Assembly: GCA_050309765.1 (NCBI GenBank)
Contig: JBNRMU010000140.1
Coordinates: 1 to 30,261, forward strand
DNA from: CALWRM01 sp050309765
Lineage (GTDB): Bacteria; Bacillota; Clostridia; Christensenellales; UBA1750
Reading direction: 5' to 3'
Length of the DNA stretch: 30,261 nucleotides
In this document: in pieces, positions 24,491-30,261 of the stretch
How the letters are laid out: each line of letters starts with the position of its first letter
How positions within the stretch are numbered: position 1 is the first letter of the stretch
Translations under genes and position numbers: made by a program
The notes under the pieces: model-generated
Databases searched by the model: none
What the model saw: only the letters and a program-made list of their open reading frames with translations
What the model was told of the DNA's origin: nothing

Positions 24491-24539
24491 GTGTACCCCT
24501 CCTTCCAAGGCTAAAGTGTACCAAACGGTAGCCCTTTCG

Positions 24540-25250
24540 TCAACGCACGGAAAGGACGAAATCGTAGTAGCGGCAAAGCGCGTCGCCTTCCAGTGCGCAG
24601 TGCTGCATGTTCGGCACGCGGTCAAAGGTCACGTTCAGCCCGCGCTTTTGCATGGCATTGACCAGGGGCAGGGAGTGCTTTTGCAGGTTCACGGCCTGAT
24701 CGGCCTCGCCATGCACGATGTAATAGGGGATGTCCGGAAAATCGTCCACGCGGTGCAGAGGCGACACGCGCAGGATTTGCTCTGCCGCATCCTCGCCCCA
24801 GAAAGCGGAAAGGATGGTGCGGGGAAGGTCCGGCCGTTCCGTGTAGTGAAAGACCAGGTCGCACACGGGGCAGTTGGCCGCGCAGGCCGCCACCTTGTGC
24901 CGCGTACGCACGGTATAGCTTAGGGCGCTTAAGCCTCCCATGCTGCCGCCTGTGGAAATGAGCGGCACAGCGGGGGAAAGACCCAGGCGGGCATAGACCG
25001 CGTCCACGATGCAGTCGGTCATCTGCACGGCCGTATCGTTCATCCAGCTCCAGGGATTGTCGTAGGGGATCACATGCAAAACGCCGTTTTGTGCGTAAAA
25101 AACGGAGCGCTCGGAGTGATCGCTCAGCATCTGGTTCATGTTGAGCCCGTGAAAGTCCAGCACCACGGAGCGGATGGGCAGGGAGACGATCTTTTCGTTG
25201 GTGTAGGCAAAGGAGGGCAGGTTGTCCTTGGTGATCGTGTACGTATTCAT
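24540..25250 (-). CDS. Alpha/beta hydrolase (putative esterase or peptidase-like)
   Basis: The 236-residue protein has the alpha/beta-hydrolase order: an oxyanion-side HG in DFHGLNMN, nucleophile Ser103 in GGSMGG, acid Asp184 in HGEADQAV and His217 in NMQHCAL. No signal peptide is present, so it is cytoplasmic. The substrate is unknown. The start at 25250 is chosen because TGGAGGT lies 7 bases upstream, over an ATG at 25265 without a site. It precedes smpB by 49 bases with no terminator visible between, so the two may be co-transcribed. Confidence 0.85.
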   Translation of the reverse strand: MNTYTITKDNLPSFAYTNEKIVSLPIRSVVLDFHGLNMNQMLSDHSERSVFYAQNGVLHVIPYDNPWSWMNDTAVQMTDCIVDAVYARLGLSPAVPLISTGGSMGGLSALSYTVRTRHKVAACAANCPVCDLVFHYTERPDLPRTILSAFWGEDAAEQILRVSPLHRVDDFPDIPYYIVHGEADQAVNLQKHSLPLVNAMQKRGLNVTFDRVPNMQHCALEGDALCRYYDFVLSVR

Positions 25251-25291
25251 ATTTATAACCTCCATACTTCAACAAAAATGGCGGATGCAAA

Positions 25292-25322
25292 CAAAAACCG
25301 TCCGCCGCAAGCGGGAGGACGG
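25292..25322 (-). terminator. Terminator after ogt
   Basis: On the minus strand CCGTCC and GGACGG enclose a nested CCGC/GCGG stem and are followed by TTTTTGTTT. It lies 23 bases past the ogt stop. Confidence 0.82.
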
Positions 25323-25345
25323 GTATATACATACGGAAAATACGG

Positions 25346-25813
25346 CTATGCGCCTGGGGAAGAACGCCTTTCCAATTCCAACAGCGCGCGCTTTAGCTTA
25401 AGGCCGCCCGCGTAGCCGGTCAGGCTGCCGTCCGCGCCCACGACCCGGTGGCAGGGAATGAGAAACCACAGGGGATTTGCACGATTGGCCATGCCCACGG
25501 CGCGAAAGGCGCGCGGATGGCCGATCTGCTCTGCAATCTGTTTATAGCTGGCCGTCTGTCCGTAGGGGATGGCCAAAAGAGCCTGCCAGACCTTTTGCTG
25601 GAAAGGCGTGCCGTCCGGATACAGGGGCAGAGAAAAGCTTGTCCGCTCGCCTGCAAAGTAGGCCTGCAGCTCGCAATTTGCCTGCTCGGACAGGAGCGTG
25701 GGCTCATTTGGCCCATCCGGCCGGTCGATCAGTTTCAGAAAGGAAACGCCGTTTTCCGTGCAGCCGATTTTTAAAACCCCAAACGGACAGGGATAAAAGG
25801 CATAGCGCAGCAT
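25346..25813 (-). CDS. ogt: Methylated-DNA-[protein]-cysteine S-methyltransferase
   Basis: A suicide repair protein that moves alkyl groups from O6-alkylguanine to its own cysteine. The 155 residues contain the active site IPCHRVVG with acceptor Cys121, the helix-turn-helix region YGQTASYKQIAEQIGHP and RAVGMANRANPL, and the C-terminal GYAGGLKLKRALLELE. There is no AdaA-type regulatory domain, so this is the Ogt/MGMT type. The gene starts three bases after the stop of the DtxR-type gene, with its SD (GAGGGCTAAGG region) inside that gene's end, so the two are co-transcribed. Confidence 0.95.
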   Translation of the reverse strand: MLRYAFYPCPFGVLKIGCTENGVSFLKLIDRPDGPNEPTLLSEQANCELQAYFAGERTSFSLPLYPDGTPFQQKVWQALLAIPYGQTASYKQIAEQIGHPRAFRAVGMANRANPLWFLIPCHRVVGADGSLTGYAGGLKLKRALLELERRSSPGA

Positions 25814-25816
25814 GCC

Positions 25817-26203
25817 TTAGCCCTCTTTGTTGTTCTGGAGACTGCGGTTGATATGCTCCTGGATGCAGCGGAAGCTTTCCTCGCTGATGACGTGCTCGAT
25901 GCGGCAGGCGTCGTCCAGGGCCGTCTTTTCGTTGACGCCCAGGGCCTTGAGCAGGCCGGAAAGCACCCGGTGCCGCTCGTACACGCGGGAGGCAACGGCA
26001 TAGCCGCTTTCCGTCAGATGCAATTCGCCGGAGCGCTCCATCACTACATAGCCGTTTTCGCGCAGCTTTTTCATGGCATAGCTGACGGAAGGCTTGGAAA
26101 AACCCAGTTCCGCAGCCACGTCGATGGAATGGACCACGCCCTTTTTCTCCTGCAGGATCAAGATGGTTTCCAGGTAGTTTTCCGCTGATTCCTGAATTTT
26201 CAT
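25817..26203 (-). CDS. DtxR/MntR-family metal-dependent repressor
   Basis: The 128-residue protein has an N-terminal winged helix (ESAENYLETILILQ, SIDVAAELGFSKPSVSYAMKKL) and a helical dimerisation domain (about 70-128). The C-terminal SH3-like domain of DtxR is absent, as in MntR. Candidate metal ligands are Glu12, His78, Cys100, Glu103 and His104. Cys at position 100 (C-x2-E-H) is the pattern of iron-sensing DtxR/IdeR rather than the Glu of MntR, and Asn9 replaces the first Asp of MntR. The start at 26203 has AAGGAGG 9 bases upstream. It shares a transcript with ogt; a functional tie between the two is not evident. Confidence 0.88.
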   Translation of the reverse strand: MKIQESAENYLETILILQEKKGVVHSIDVAAELGFSKPSVSYAMKKLRENGYVVMERSGELHLTESGYAVASRVYERHRVLSGLLKALGVNEKTALDDACRIEHVISEESFRCIQEHINRSLQNNKEG

Positions 26204-26255
26204 ATAAATGCCCTCCTTCCGGCCAGTCTGCATAGAATCTCAAACATCTATTGTT

Positions 26256-26284
26256 ATAGTATCAAGTTTTTGCAGGTTTTACAA
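26256..26284 (-). promoter_or_regulatory. Promoter of the dtxR-ogt operon
   Basis: Minus strand TTGTAA, 17 bases, TACTAT. Just downstream, ATAGA-N10-TCTAT and CTAT-AACA-ATAG lie where an autoregulating repressor could bind. They do not match a known DtxR or MntR box. Confidence 0.5.
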
Positions 26285-26290
26285 GCGCAA

Positions 26291-26332
26291 GAAAAAAAGC
26301 GGGTCCCGCGGCGCCCGTAAGCGCCGCGGGAC
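26291..26332 (-). terminator. Strong terminator after the cysteine-rich gene
   Basis: A perfect 12-bp stem GTCCCGCGGCGC/GCGCCGCGGGAC with a 6-base loop is followed on the minus strand by a T-run interrupted by one C. It starts 28 bases past the gene's stop. Confidence 0.9.
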
Positions 26333-26359
26333 TCAGGATTTAGTAGCTTGATCTTTCGG

Positions 26360-26653
26360 TCAGCTGCAGCTGCAGGTCGACTCACTTTCAACATGGCCGC
26401 CGGAGCAGCCACAAAGCAGGCGGCAGTACCATCCGCAGGGGAAAGCGCTGCCGCAGCCGCCGGATGCACAGCCGTTTTGACAGCGATAGCCGCTGGCCGT
26501 CCTCTGCAAACAGGAGCCTGGACAGGAAGAGGTGTAGGGAATCTGCTCGATGGCGTTGCTGGTATTGGTGTTCGTATCGTTGGTGCCGTTGCTGCCGCCG
26601 TTACCGTTGCAGGAGGGGCGGCGGTTGGAACAGTATCTGCAATGTCGGCTCAT
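26360..26653 (-). CDS. Small cysteine-rich protein, unrecognised
   Basis: I do not recognise this 97-residue protein. It has 14 cysteines. Three lie in the first 15 residues (CRYC, then C15), followed by a Gly/Asn/Thr-rich stretch (about 17-40) and then 11 cysteines in the second half, many as C-x2-C or C-G-C. There is no signal peptide or membrane segment. The gene looks real: AAGGAGG lies 8 bases before the ATG at 26653 and a strong terminator follows. The make-up suggests disulfide-linked structural protein (spore coat or exosporium type) or metal binding. Its stop is 157 bases before the DtxR-type start, on the same strand but beyond the terminator. Confidence 0.7.
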   Translation of the reverse strand: MSRHCRYCSNRRPSCNGNGGSNGTNDTNTNTSNAIEQIPYTSSCPGSCLQRTASGYRCQNGCASGGCGSAFPCGWYCRLLCGCSGGHVESESTCSCS

Positions 26654-26733
26654 GAAAAAAGCCTCCTTCATTTCGAATATGTTTTAGACGCTGCGCTGCC
26701 GGATGGACCAACAGCGGCCGTCATGCTGTATCC

Positions 26734-26762
26734 TATGCAAGGGAGGAAAAACTTGCTATAAT
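26734..26762 (+). promoter_or_regulatory. Promoter of the LUD-nuclease-SNF2-HIT operon
   Basis: TATGCA, 17 bases, perfect TATAAT. The -35 is weak. It lies 49 bases before the LUD gene start. Confidence 0.55.
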
Positions 26763-26811
26763 AAAGGGCGAAAAAACAAAGCTGTATTTTTACGCTTTAG
26801 GAGGATGTGGC

Positions 26812-27414
26812 ATGAAGCAATACGCGCAGCTTGCGCCGCTGTTTGAAAAATACGGTTTTTCCGTCAAGGTGTTCGCGAGCGCCAAGGAGGCAAAGGACTA
26901 TCTGCTTGGCGCGATCGGCCCCAACGAAAGCGTCGGCATCGGCGGCAGCAGCACGGTCAAGGAGCTGAATCTGGCGGAGGAATTGCGCAGCCGCGGAAAC
27001 ACCGTCAATTGGCACTGGGGCGCCAAGGACATGGACACTGCCCGCCGCGCGGCGAACAGCTCCAACGTGTACCTGTGCTCCGCCAATGCCATCACCGAAA
27101 CGGGAAAGATCGTCAACATTGACTTTAATGGCAACCGCATCGGCGCCACGCTGCACGGCCCGGACCGGGTCTATATGATCATCGGCAAAAACAAGCTGTG
27201 CAAGGATTTGGAAAGCGCTTTGGACCGCGCCAGGAACGTGGCCGCGCCCAAGAATGCCCGCCGCCTGGGATACAAAACTCCCTGCGGGGTGCTCGGCTAC
27301 TGCACGGATTGCTCGCACGAAAACCGCATGTGCCACGCGATTCTGATTTTTGAGCGCTGCCCCGCCGGAAGGCAGATCGAGCTGGTGCTCGTGGAGGAAG
27401 AGCTTGGATACTGA
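26812..27414 (+). CDS. LUD-domain protein (LutC/YkgG-like)
   Basis: The 200-residue protein is almost entirely a LUD domain: NESVGIGGSSTVKELN, VYLCSANAITETGKIVNID, GPDRVYMIIGKNK. The family includes the lactate-utilisation subunits LutC and YkgG; the fold is related to ribose-5-phosphate isomerase-type proteins. The C-terminus adds a cysteine-rich segment (PCGVLGYCTDCSHENRMC), seen in clostridial stand-alone LUD proteins, that might bind metal. No lutA or lutB is nearby, so a lactate role is not supported. GGAGG precedes the start. The last 11 bases overlap the next gene. Confidence 0.88.
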   Translation: MKQYAQLAPLFEKYGFSVKVFASAKEAKDYLLGAIGPNESVGIGGSSTVKELNLAEELRSRGNTVNWHWGAKDMDTARRAANSSNVYLCSANAITETGKIVNIDFNGNRIGATLHGPDRVYMIIGKNKLCKDLESALDRARNVAAPKNARRLGYKTPCGVLGYCTDCSHENRMCHAILIFERCPAGRQIELVLVEEELGY

Positions 27415-27772
27415 TGTGGAAAGGATCGTGCGCGCCCTGCGCACCATCCGCCTGCCGCTGGTAAAGGAAGAACGGCAGCTGCACCTGACCATTGCCGTTG
27501 CGCTGGATGAAGCCGGCATTGCTTACCAAAGGGAAGCCATGCTCGGGCCCTATGCCCGCGTGGACTTTCTTTGCGGCGGCGTCGCTATAGAAGCCAAAAA
27601 AGGCTTGCCAAACCGGCGGACGCTAATGGCGCAGCTGATGCGCTACGCAGGATCTGAGAAAGTGTCCGCGCTCATCCTGGTGACGGAGCGCAGCGCGCAG
27701 ATGCCGGAAAGCCTTTTGGGAAAACCTTTGCACCTTGTGGTGCTCAATCGCCTGTGGGGGGTAGCCTTGTGA
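27404..27772 (+). CDS. Stand-alone PD-(D/E)XK-like nuclease
   Basis: This 122-residue protein shows the core of the PD-(D/E)XK nuclease fold: Glu23 in the first helix (KEERQLHLTIAVALDEAG), Asp54 in YARVDFL, Glu63-x-Lys65 in VAIEAKKG, then Gln77 in LMAQLMRYA and a strand ALILVTE. I place the start at the TTG at 27404, six bases after GGAGG; no ATG is available, and the GTG at 27416 has poor spacing. It overlaps the LUD gene by 11 bases and the SNF2 gene by 4. Coupling to SNF2 suggests they act together on branched or stalled DNA. Resolvase-like cleavage is inference. Confidence 0.75.
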   Translation: MDTDVERIVRALRTIRLPLVKEERQLHLTIAVALDEAGIAYQREAMLGPYARVDFLCGGVAIEAKKGLPNRRTLMAQLMRYAGSEKVSALILVTERSAQMPESLLGKPLHLVVLNRLWGVAL

Positions 27773-29535
27773 CCTTTGATCCCTTTGAGGAGCTGCCGGA
27801 AATCAGCAGCTCCATGCCTGCCTATCTGCTGGATGCGCCGCACGGATTGCACAGCTATGGGGAATTGAGCTACAACGCCCGCGCCCGTTGCTGGGTGATC
27901 CGCGGCGAGCCCAGCGTGTGCCAGATGGCAAAGCGCTTGTTCCCCGGCTGCTCGGGTAAGGGGCGCGGGCAGGCGCGCTTCGCCTTAAGCCACCGCAGTG
28001 CCGGCGACCTCAACTGGCTGATGCTGCGTTACCCGCTCACCATACGCGAACGCGACCGCGAGCGCTGGGAGCAGGCGCTGGAGCAGGCAAGGAGCTATGT
28101 CCTGCAGCTGGAGCAGGCACGCCTTGCCCCGCGCAAGCTGACGCCGCCAGCCGCCTATTTCAAGGGCGAACTGATGGAGTTCCAGCAGGAAGGCGCGGCT
28201 TATCTTTACAACATTCCCCGCGGCCTGCTGGCGGATGAGATGGGCCTTGGCAAGACCGTGCAGGCCCTGGCCGCCGTGTCCGCCCTGCAGGCCTATCCGC
28301 TGCTGCTGGTGGTGCCCTCGCACCTGATGCTAAACTGGGAGCGCGAGATTGCGCGCTTTTTGCAGAATGCGGACGGGTCTGCGCCCACGGTGCACGTGAT
28401 TCGCGGGCTTTCACCCTACGAGCTTCCGCAAGCGCAGGTGTACATCGTGCACTATCTGCTGCTGCGCGGCTGGAAGCAGGCCCTGCCCAAATATACATTT
28501 AAGGCTGTGGTGTTTGACGAGGTGCAGGAGCTAAGGCACACGGGCACGGAAAAATACTCCGCCGCCTCCCTGCTGGCGGAAAAGTGCGAAAGGGTATGGG
28601 GGCTTTCCGGCACGCCCATTTACAACCGCGGCGGCGAGATCTGGAACGTGGTGAACATCCTCGATTTCCACGCCCTGGGCGACTTTGAGTCCTTCAGCCG
28701 TGAGTGGTGCTATGGCTACGGCAACAACCTGGTGGCCGACCCCGCTCTGCTGGGCCAGACGCTCAAGGACGAGGGGCTGATGCTGCGCCGCACCAAGGAA
28801 CAGGTGCTGGAGCAGCTGCCGCCCAAGCGCCGCCTTGTGCAGGAGATAGATGCTGACGAGGCCAGCTTCAAGGCCCTGCTGGAACCGGCGCTTAATAAGC
28901 TCGATACCCTGCGCGGGGAACTGACCAACTTTGACCGCGCACGCATCGAGGGCGAGATCTGCCAGCAGGTGCGCCTTGCCACGGGCGTTGCCAAAGCGCC
29001 GTATGTGGCGGCCTTTGTCAAGGCCCTGCTGGACGCAGGGGAAAGGGTGCTGCTCTTTGCCCACCATCACAAGGTGATGGATACCTATAAAACGCTGCTT
29101 AAAAGCGAGCGTCCCGCCTTTATCACCGGCCGGGAAACCACCGCGGAAAAGGACGCCTCCGCCCAGCGCTTCATGGACGGAAAGACGGACCTTTGCTGCG
29201 TGTCGCTGCGCGCAGCGGCGGGCCTTAACCTGCAAAGGGCCTCCTGCGTGGTGTTCGGCGAGCTGGACTGGTCGCCCGCCGTGCACACCCAGGCCGAAGA
29301 CCGCGCCCACCGCATGGGGCAAAAGGACTCGGTGCTGTGCTACTATCTGGTTTCGTCCGCCGGCTCCGACGCGCAGATGCAGGAAGCGCTGGGCCTGAAG
29401 GTGAGCCAGTTCACCCAGCTGATGGGCGATGAGGTGCTAAGCGAGGAGCAGACGCTGCAAATGCAGGTGGAGGCGCGCGAGCACATCAAAAAGGTCACGC
29501 AAAGGCTGATGGAGGTTTACGGGCAAAAGGCATAA
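27769..29535 (+). CDS. SNF2-family DNA translocase/helicase
   Basis: A 588-residue SNF2 ATPase. After an N-terminal region of about 120 residues come motif I DEMGLGKT (156-163), VVPSHLMLNW (Ia), motif II DEVQ (250-253, in place of DEAH), motif III LSGTPI (279-284), and in the second lobe motif V region CCVSLRAAAGLNLQ and motif VI QAEDRAHRMGQ (508-518). Compact SNF2 proteins of this kind resemble the SMARCAL1/ZRANB3 fork-remodelling group and phage SNF2 proteins. The GTG at 27769 follows GGGGGG by 7 bases and overlaps the nuclease stop (GTGA). Soluble and probably DNA-bound. The biological role is unproven. Confidence 0.93.
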   Translation: MTFDPFEELPEISSSMPAYLLDAPHGLHSYGELSYNARARCWVIRGEPSVCQMAKRLFPGCSGKGRGQARFALSHRSAGDLNWLMLRYPLTIRERDRERWEQALEQARSYVLQLEQARLAPRKLTPPAAYFKGELMEFQQEGAAYLYNIPRGLLADEMGLGKTVQALAAVSALQAYPLLLVVPSHLMLNWEREIARFLQNADGSAPTVHVIRGLSPYELPQAQVYIVHYLLLRGWKQALPKYTFKAVVFDEVQELRHTGTEKYSAASLLAEKCERVWGLSGTPIYNRGGEIWNVVNILDFHALGDFESFSREWCYGYGNNLVADPALLGQTLKDEGLMLRRTKEQVLEQLPPKRRLVQEIDADEASFKALLEPALNKLDTLRGELTNFDRARIEGEICQQVRLATGVAKAPYVAAFVKALLDAGERVLLFAHHHKVMDTYKTLLKSERPAFITGRETTAEKDASAQRFMDGKTDLCCVSLRAAAGLNLQRASCVVFGELDWSPAVHTQAEDRAHRMGQKDSVLCYYLVSSAGSDAQMQEALGLKVSQFTQLMGDEVLSEEQTLQMQVEAREHIKKVTQRLMEVYGQKA

Positions 29536-29552
29536 ATAAAGGAGAAACAAAC

Positions 29553-29957
29553 ATGCAGGATTGTATCTTCTGCCAAATCGCACAAGGCCATGTTCCGTGC
29601 AAAAAGGTGTTTGAAAACACGGATGCCCTGGCCTTTATGGACGCAGCCAAGGACGTGGACGGGCACATACTCGTCATCCCCAAGAACCATTGCAGGAGCA
29701 TACTCGACTGCGACGAAAAAACGCTTTCTTCTTTGATGGAGACCGTGCGGACGGTGTGCAGGCATCTGGTCGAGCACTGCGGCTACGACGGCGTGAACCT
29801 GCTCAACGCCAGCGGCAAGAGCGCCGGCCAGTCCGTGCCCCATTTCCACATCCACATCATTCCGAGAAAACAGGGCGACGGGATCGACGCCTGGCCGGTG
29901 TTTCCGGGCGCAGCACAGGAAATAGACGAAGTGCACAGGCGCATCGCCATGCCGTAA
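29553..29957 (+). CDS. HIT-family nucleotide hydrolase/transferase
   Basis: The 134-residue protein has the histidine triad H97-F-H99-I-H101 in VPHFHIHIIP and an N-terminal CIFCQIA with Cys4 and Cys7, which in many HINT-type members bind zinc with distal histidines. HIT proteins cleave phosphoramidates or dinucleotides such as AMP-lysine; the physiological substrate is rarely known. The SD AAAGGAG precedes the ATG, 17 bases after the SNF2 stop, so it probably belongs to the same transcript. A terminator follows. Confidence 0.93.
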   Translation: MQDCIFCQIAQGHVPCKKVFENTDALAFMDAAKDVDGHILVIPKNHCRSILDCDEKTLSSLMETVRTVCRHLVEHCGYDGVNLLNASGKSAGQSVPHFHIHIIPRKQGDGIDAWPVFPGAAQEIDEVHRRIAMP

Positions 29958-29982
29958 AAGCGCTGTTTTTGAAATAAACATA

Positions 29983-30017
29983 AAAGAGCGACATTGAAAA
30001 CATCAATGCCGCTCTTT
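29983..30017. terminator. Bidirectional terminator between the HIT gene and nnrD
   Basis: A 15-bp stem AAAGAGCGACATTGA/TCAATGCCGCTCTTT with one mismatch and a 5-base loop. On the minus strand the mismatch becomes a G-U pair, so it should act best there. Confidence 0.82.
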
Positions 30018-30032
30018 GTATACAGGAGAGAG

Positions 30033-30261
30033 TTATCCTTCAAGCCCTTCGTAAAAATCCATCTGCGCAAGCTGCCAGCCGTTCAGGGCACGCTGGCCGT
30101 AAAGCTCGCCGGCCTTTTCGCCAGCCCGTCCGTGCAGGTAGGCGCCCAGGCAGGCCGCCTCGAAAACGTCCATTTTCTGGCAGAGGAGGGAAAGCAGCAG
30201 CCCCGTGAGTACGTCGCCGCTGCCGCCGGTGGCAAGGGCGCTGCTGCCGGTCGTATTCAGG
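30033..30261 (-). CDS. nnrD: ADP-dependent NAD(P)H-hydrate dehydratase, C-terminal part (NnrD), 5' end outside window
   Basis: The last 75 residues of a ribokinase-like protein are visible: NTTGSSALATGGSGDVLTG is the family nucleotide-binding and catalytic signature (N-x2-G-x3-LA-x2-GSGDVL-x-G), followed by AACLGAYLHGRAG. NnrD repairs hydrated NADH/NADPH using ADP, often fused to an NAD(P)HX epimerase domain; whether this copy is fused cannot be seen. It ends at a TAA at 30033-30035. Confidence 0.9.
   Translation of the reverse strand, partial: LNTTGSSALATGGSGDVLTGLLLSLLCQKMDVFEAACLGAYLHGRAGEKAGELYGQRALNGWQLAQMDFYEGLEG

Noticed and set aside
24491..24625. N-terminal extension of SmpB
   Set aside because: SmpB begins at the SD-preceded ATG at 24490; the extension is unlike the family and overlaps the hydrolase gene.
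26654..26733. Sporulation-type promoter for the cysteine-rich gene (CATATTCG around 26670)
   Set aside because: No matching -35 at the proper distance for sigma E, G or K.
27404..27772. Assignment of the small nuclease as a VRR-NUC domain
   Set aside because: Phage SNF2 genes often sit beside VRR-NUC proteins, but the residues seen fit a general PD-(D/E)XK core and I cannot place the VRR motif.
1..30261. Mobile element, prophage or CRISPR array
   Set aside because: No transposase, integrase, terminal repeats, spacer-repeat pattern or phage structural genes were found, and base composition looks even throughout.

Overview
The window is GC-rich, densely coded bacterial chromosome. Gene content points to a Firmicute of the class Clostridia: addBA instead of recBCD, mrfAB (yprAB-like), lrgAB, a DUF1292 protein, a LytTR/DUF3021 pair and a DtxR repressor, nearly all preceded by strong AGGAGG-type ribosome binding sites. 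The base composition is high for that class, as in several gut lineages (Christensenellales- or Oscillospirales-like), but the genus cannot be read from the sequence. I see no rRNA, tRNA, tmRNA, CRISPR array, insertion sequence or prophage structural gene. No gap between genes exceeds 200 bases.

Positions 1-7940 are mostly cell-envelope genes. In order they are a CapA-family lipoprotein cut by the left edge (minus strand), lrgAB (minus), a membrane-anchored lysozyme-like protein, an OmpR-type response regulator with its histidine kinase and a beta-propeller-like lipoprotein in one operon, a YdcZ-type small membrane protein, and an L,D-transpeptidase with a peptidoglycan-binding domain. Positions 8024-12185 hold mrfA and mrfB (helicase and exonuclease of the mitomycin-type lesion repair pathway) followed by a TPR protein. 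A Myb/SANT-like regulator (minus) converges on them and is divergent from an Rsm22-family Fe-S methyltransferase-like protein. A DUF1292 protein with a cysteine-rich acidic insert (minus) is divergent from a GNAT-addB-addA-CDF transporter run (14457-22905). A LytTR regulator with its DUF3021 membrane partner follows (23074-23967).

From 24029 to 26653 the minus strand carries smpB, an alpha/beta hydrolase, ogt, a DtxR-family repressor and a 97-residue protein with 14 cysteines. The plus strand then has an apparent operon of a LUD-domain protein, a stand-alone PD-(D/E)XK-like nuclease, an SNF2 helicase and a HIT protein (26812-29957). The right edge cuts nnrD (minus).

Two themes stand out. Genome maintenance is concentrated here: mrfAB, addAB, ogt and the nuclease-SNF2 pair lie within about 21 kb. 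The left third combines wall-active enzymes with a signalling operon whose third gene recalls the actinobacterial MtrAB-LpqB arrangement. The most promising little-described items are the nuclease-SNF2 module, the two-component system with its lipoprotein, and the small cysteine-rich protein.
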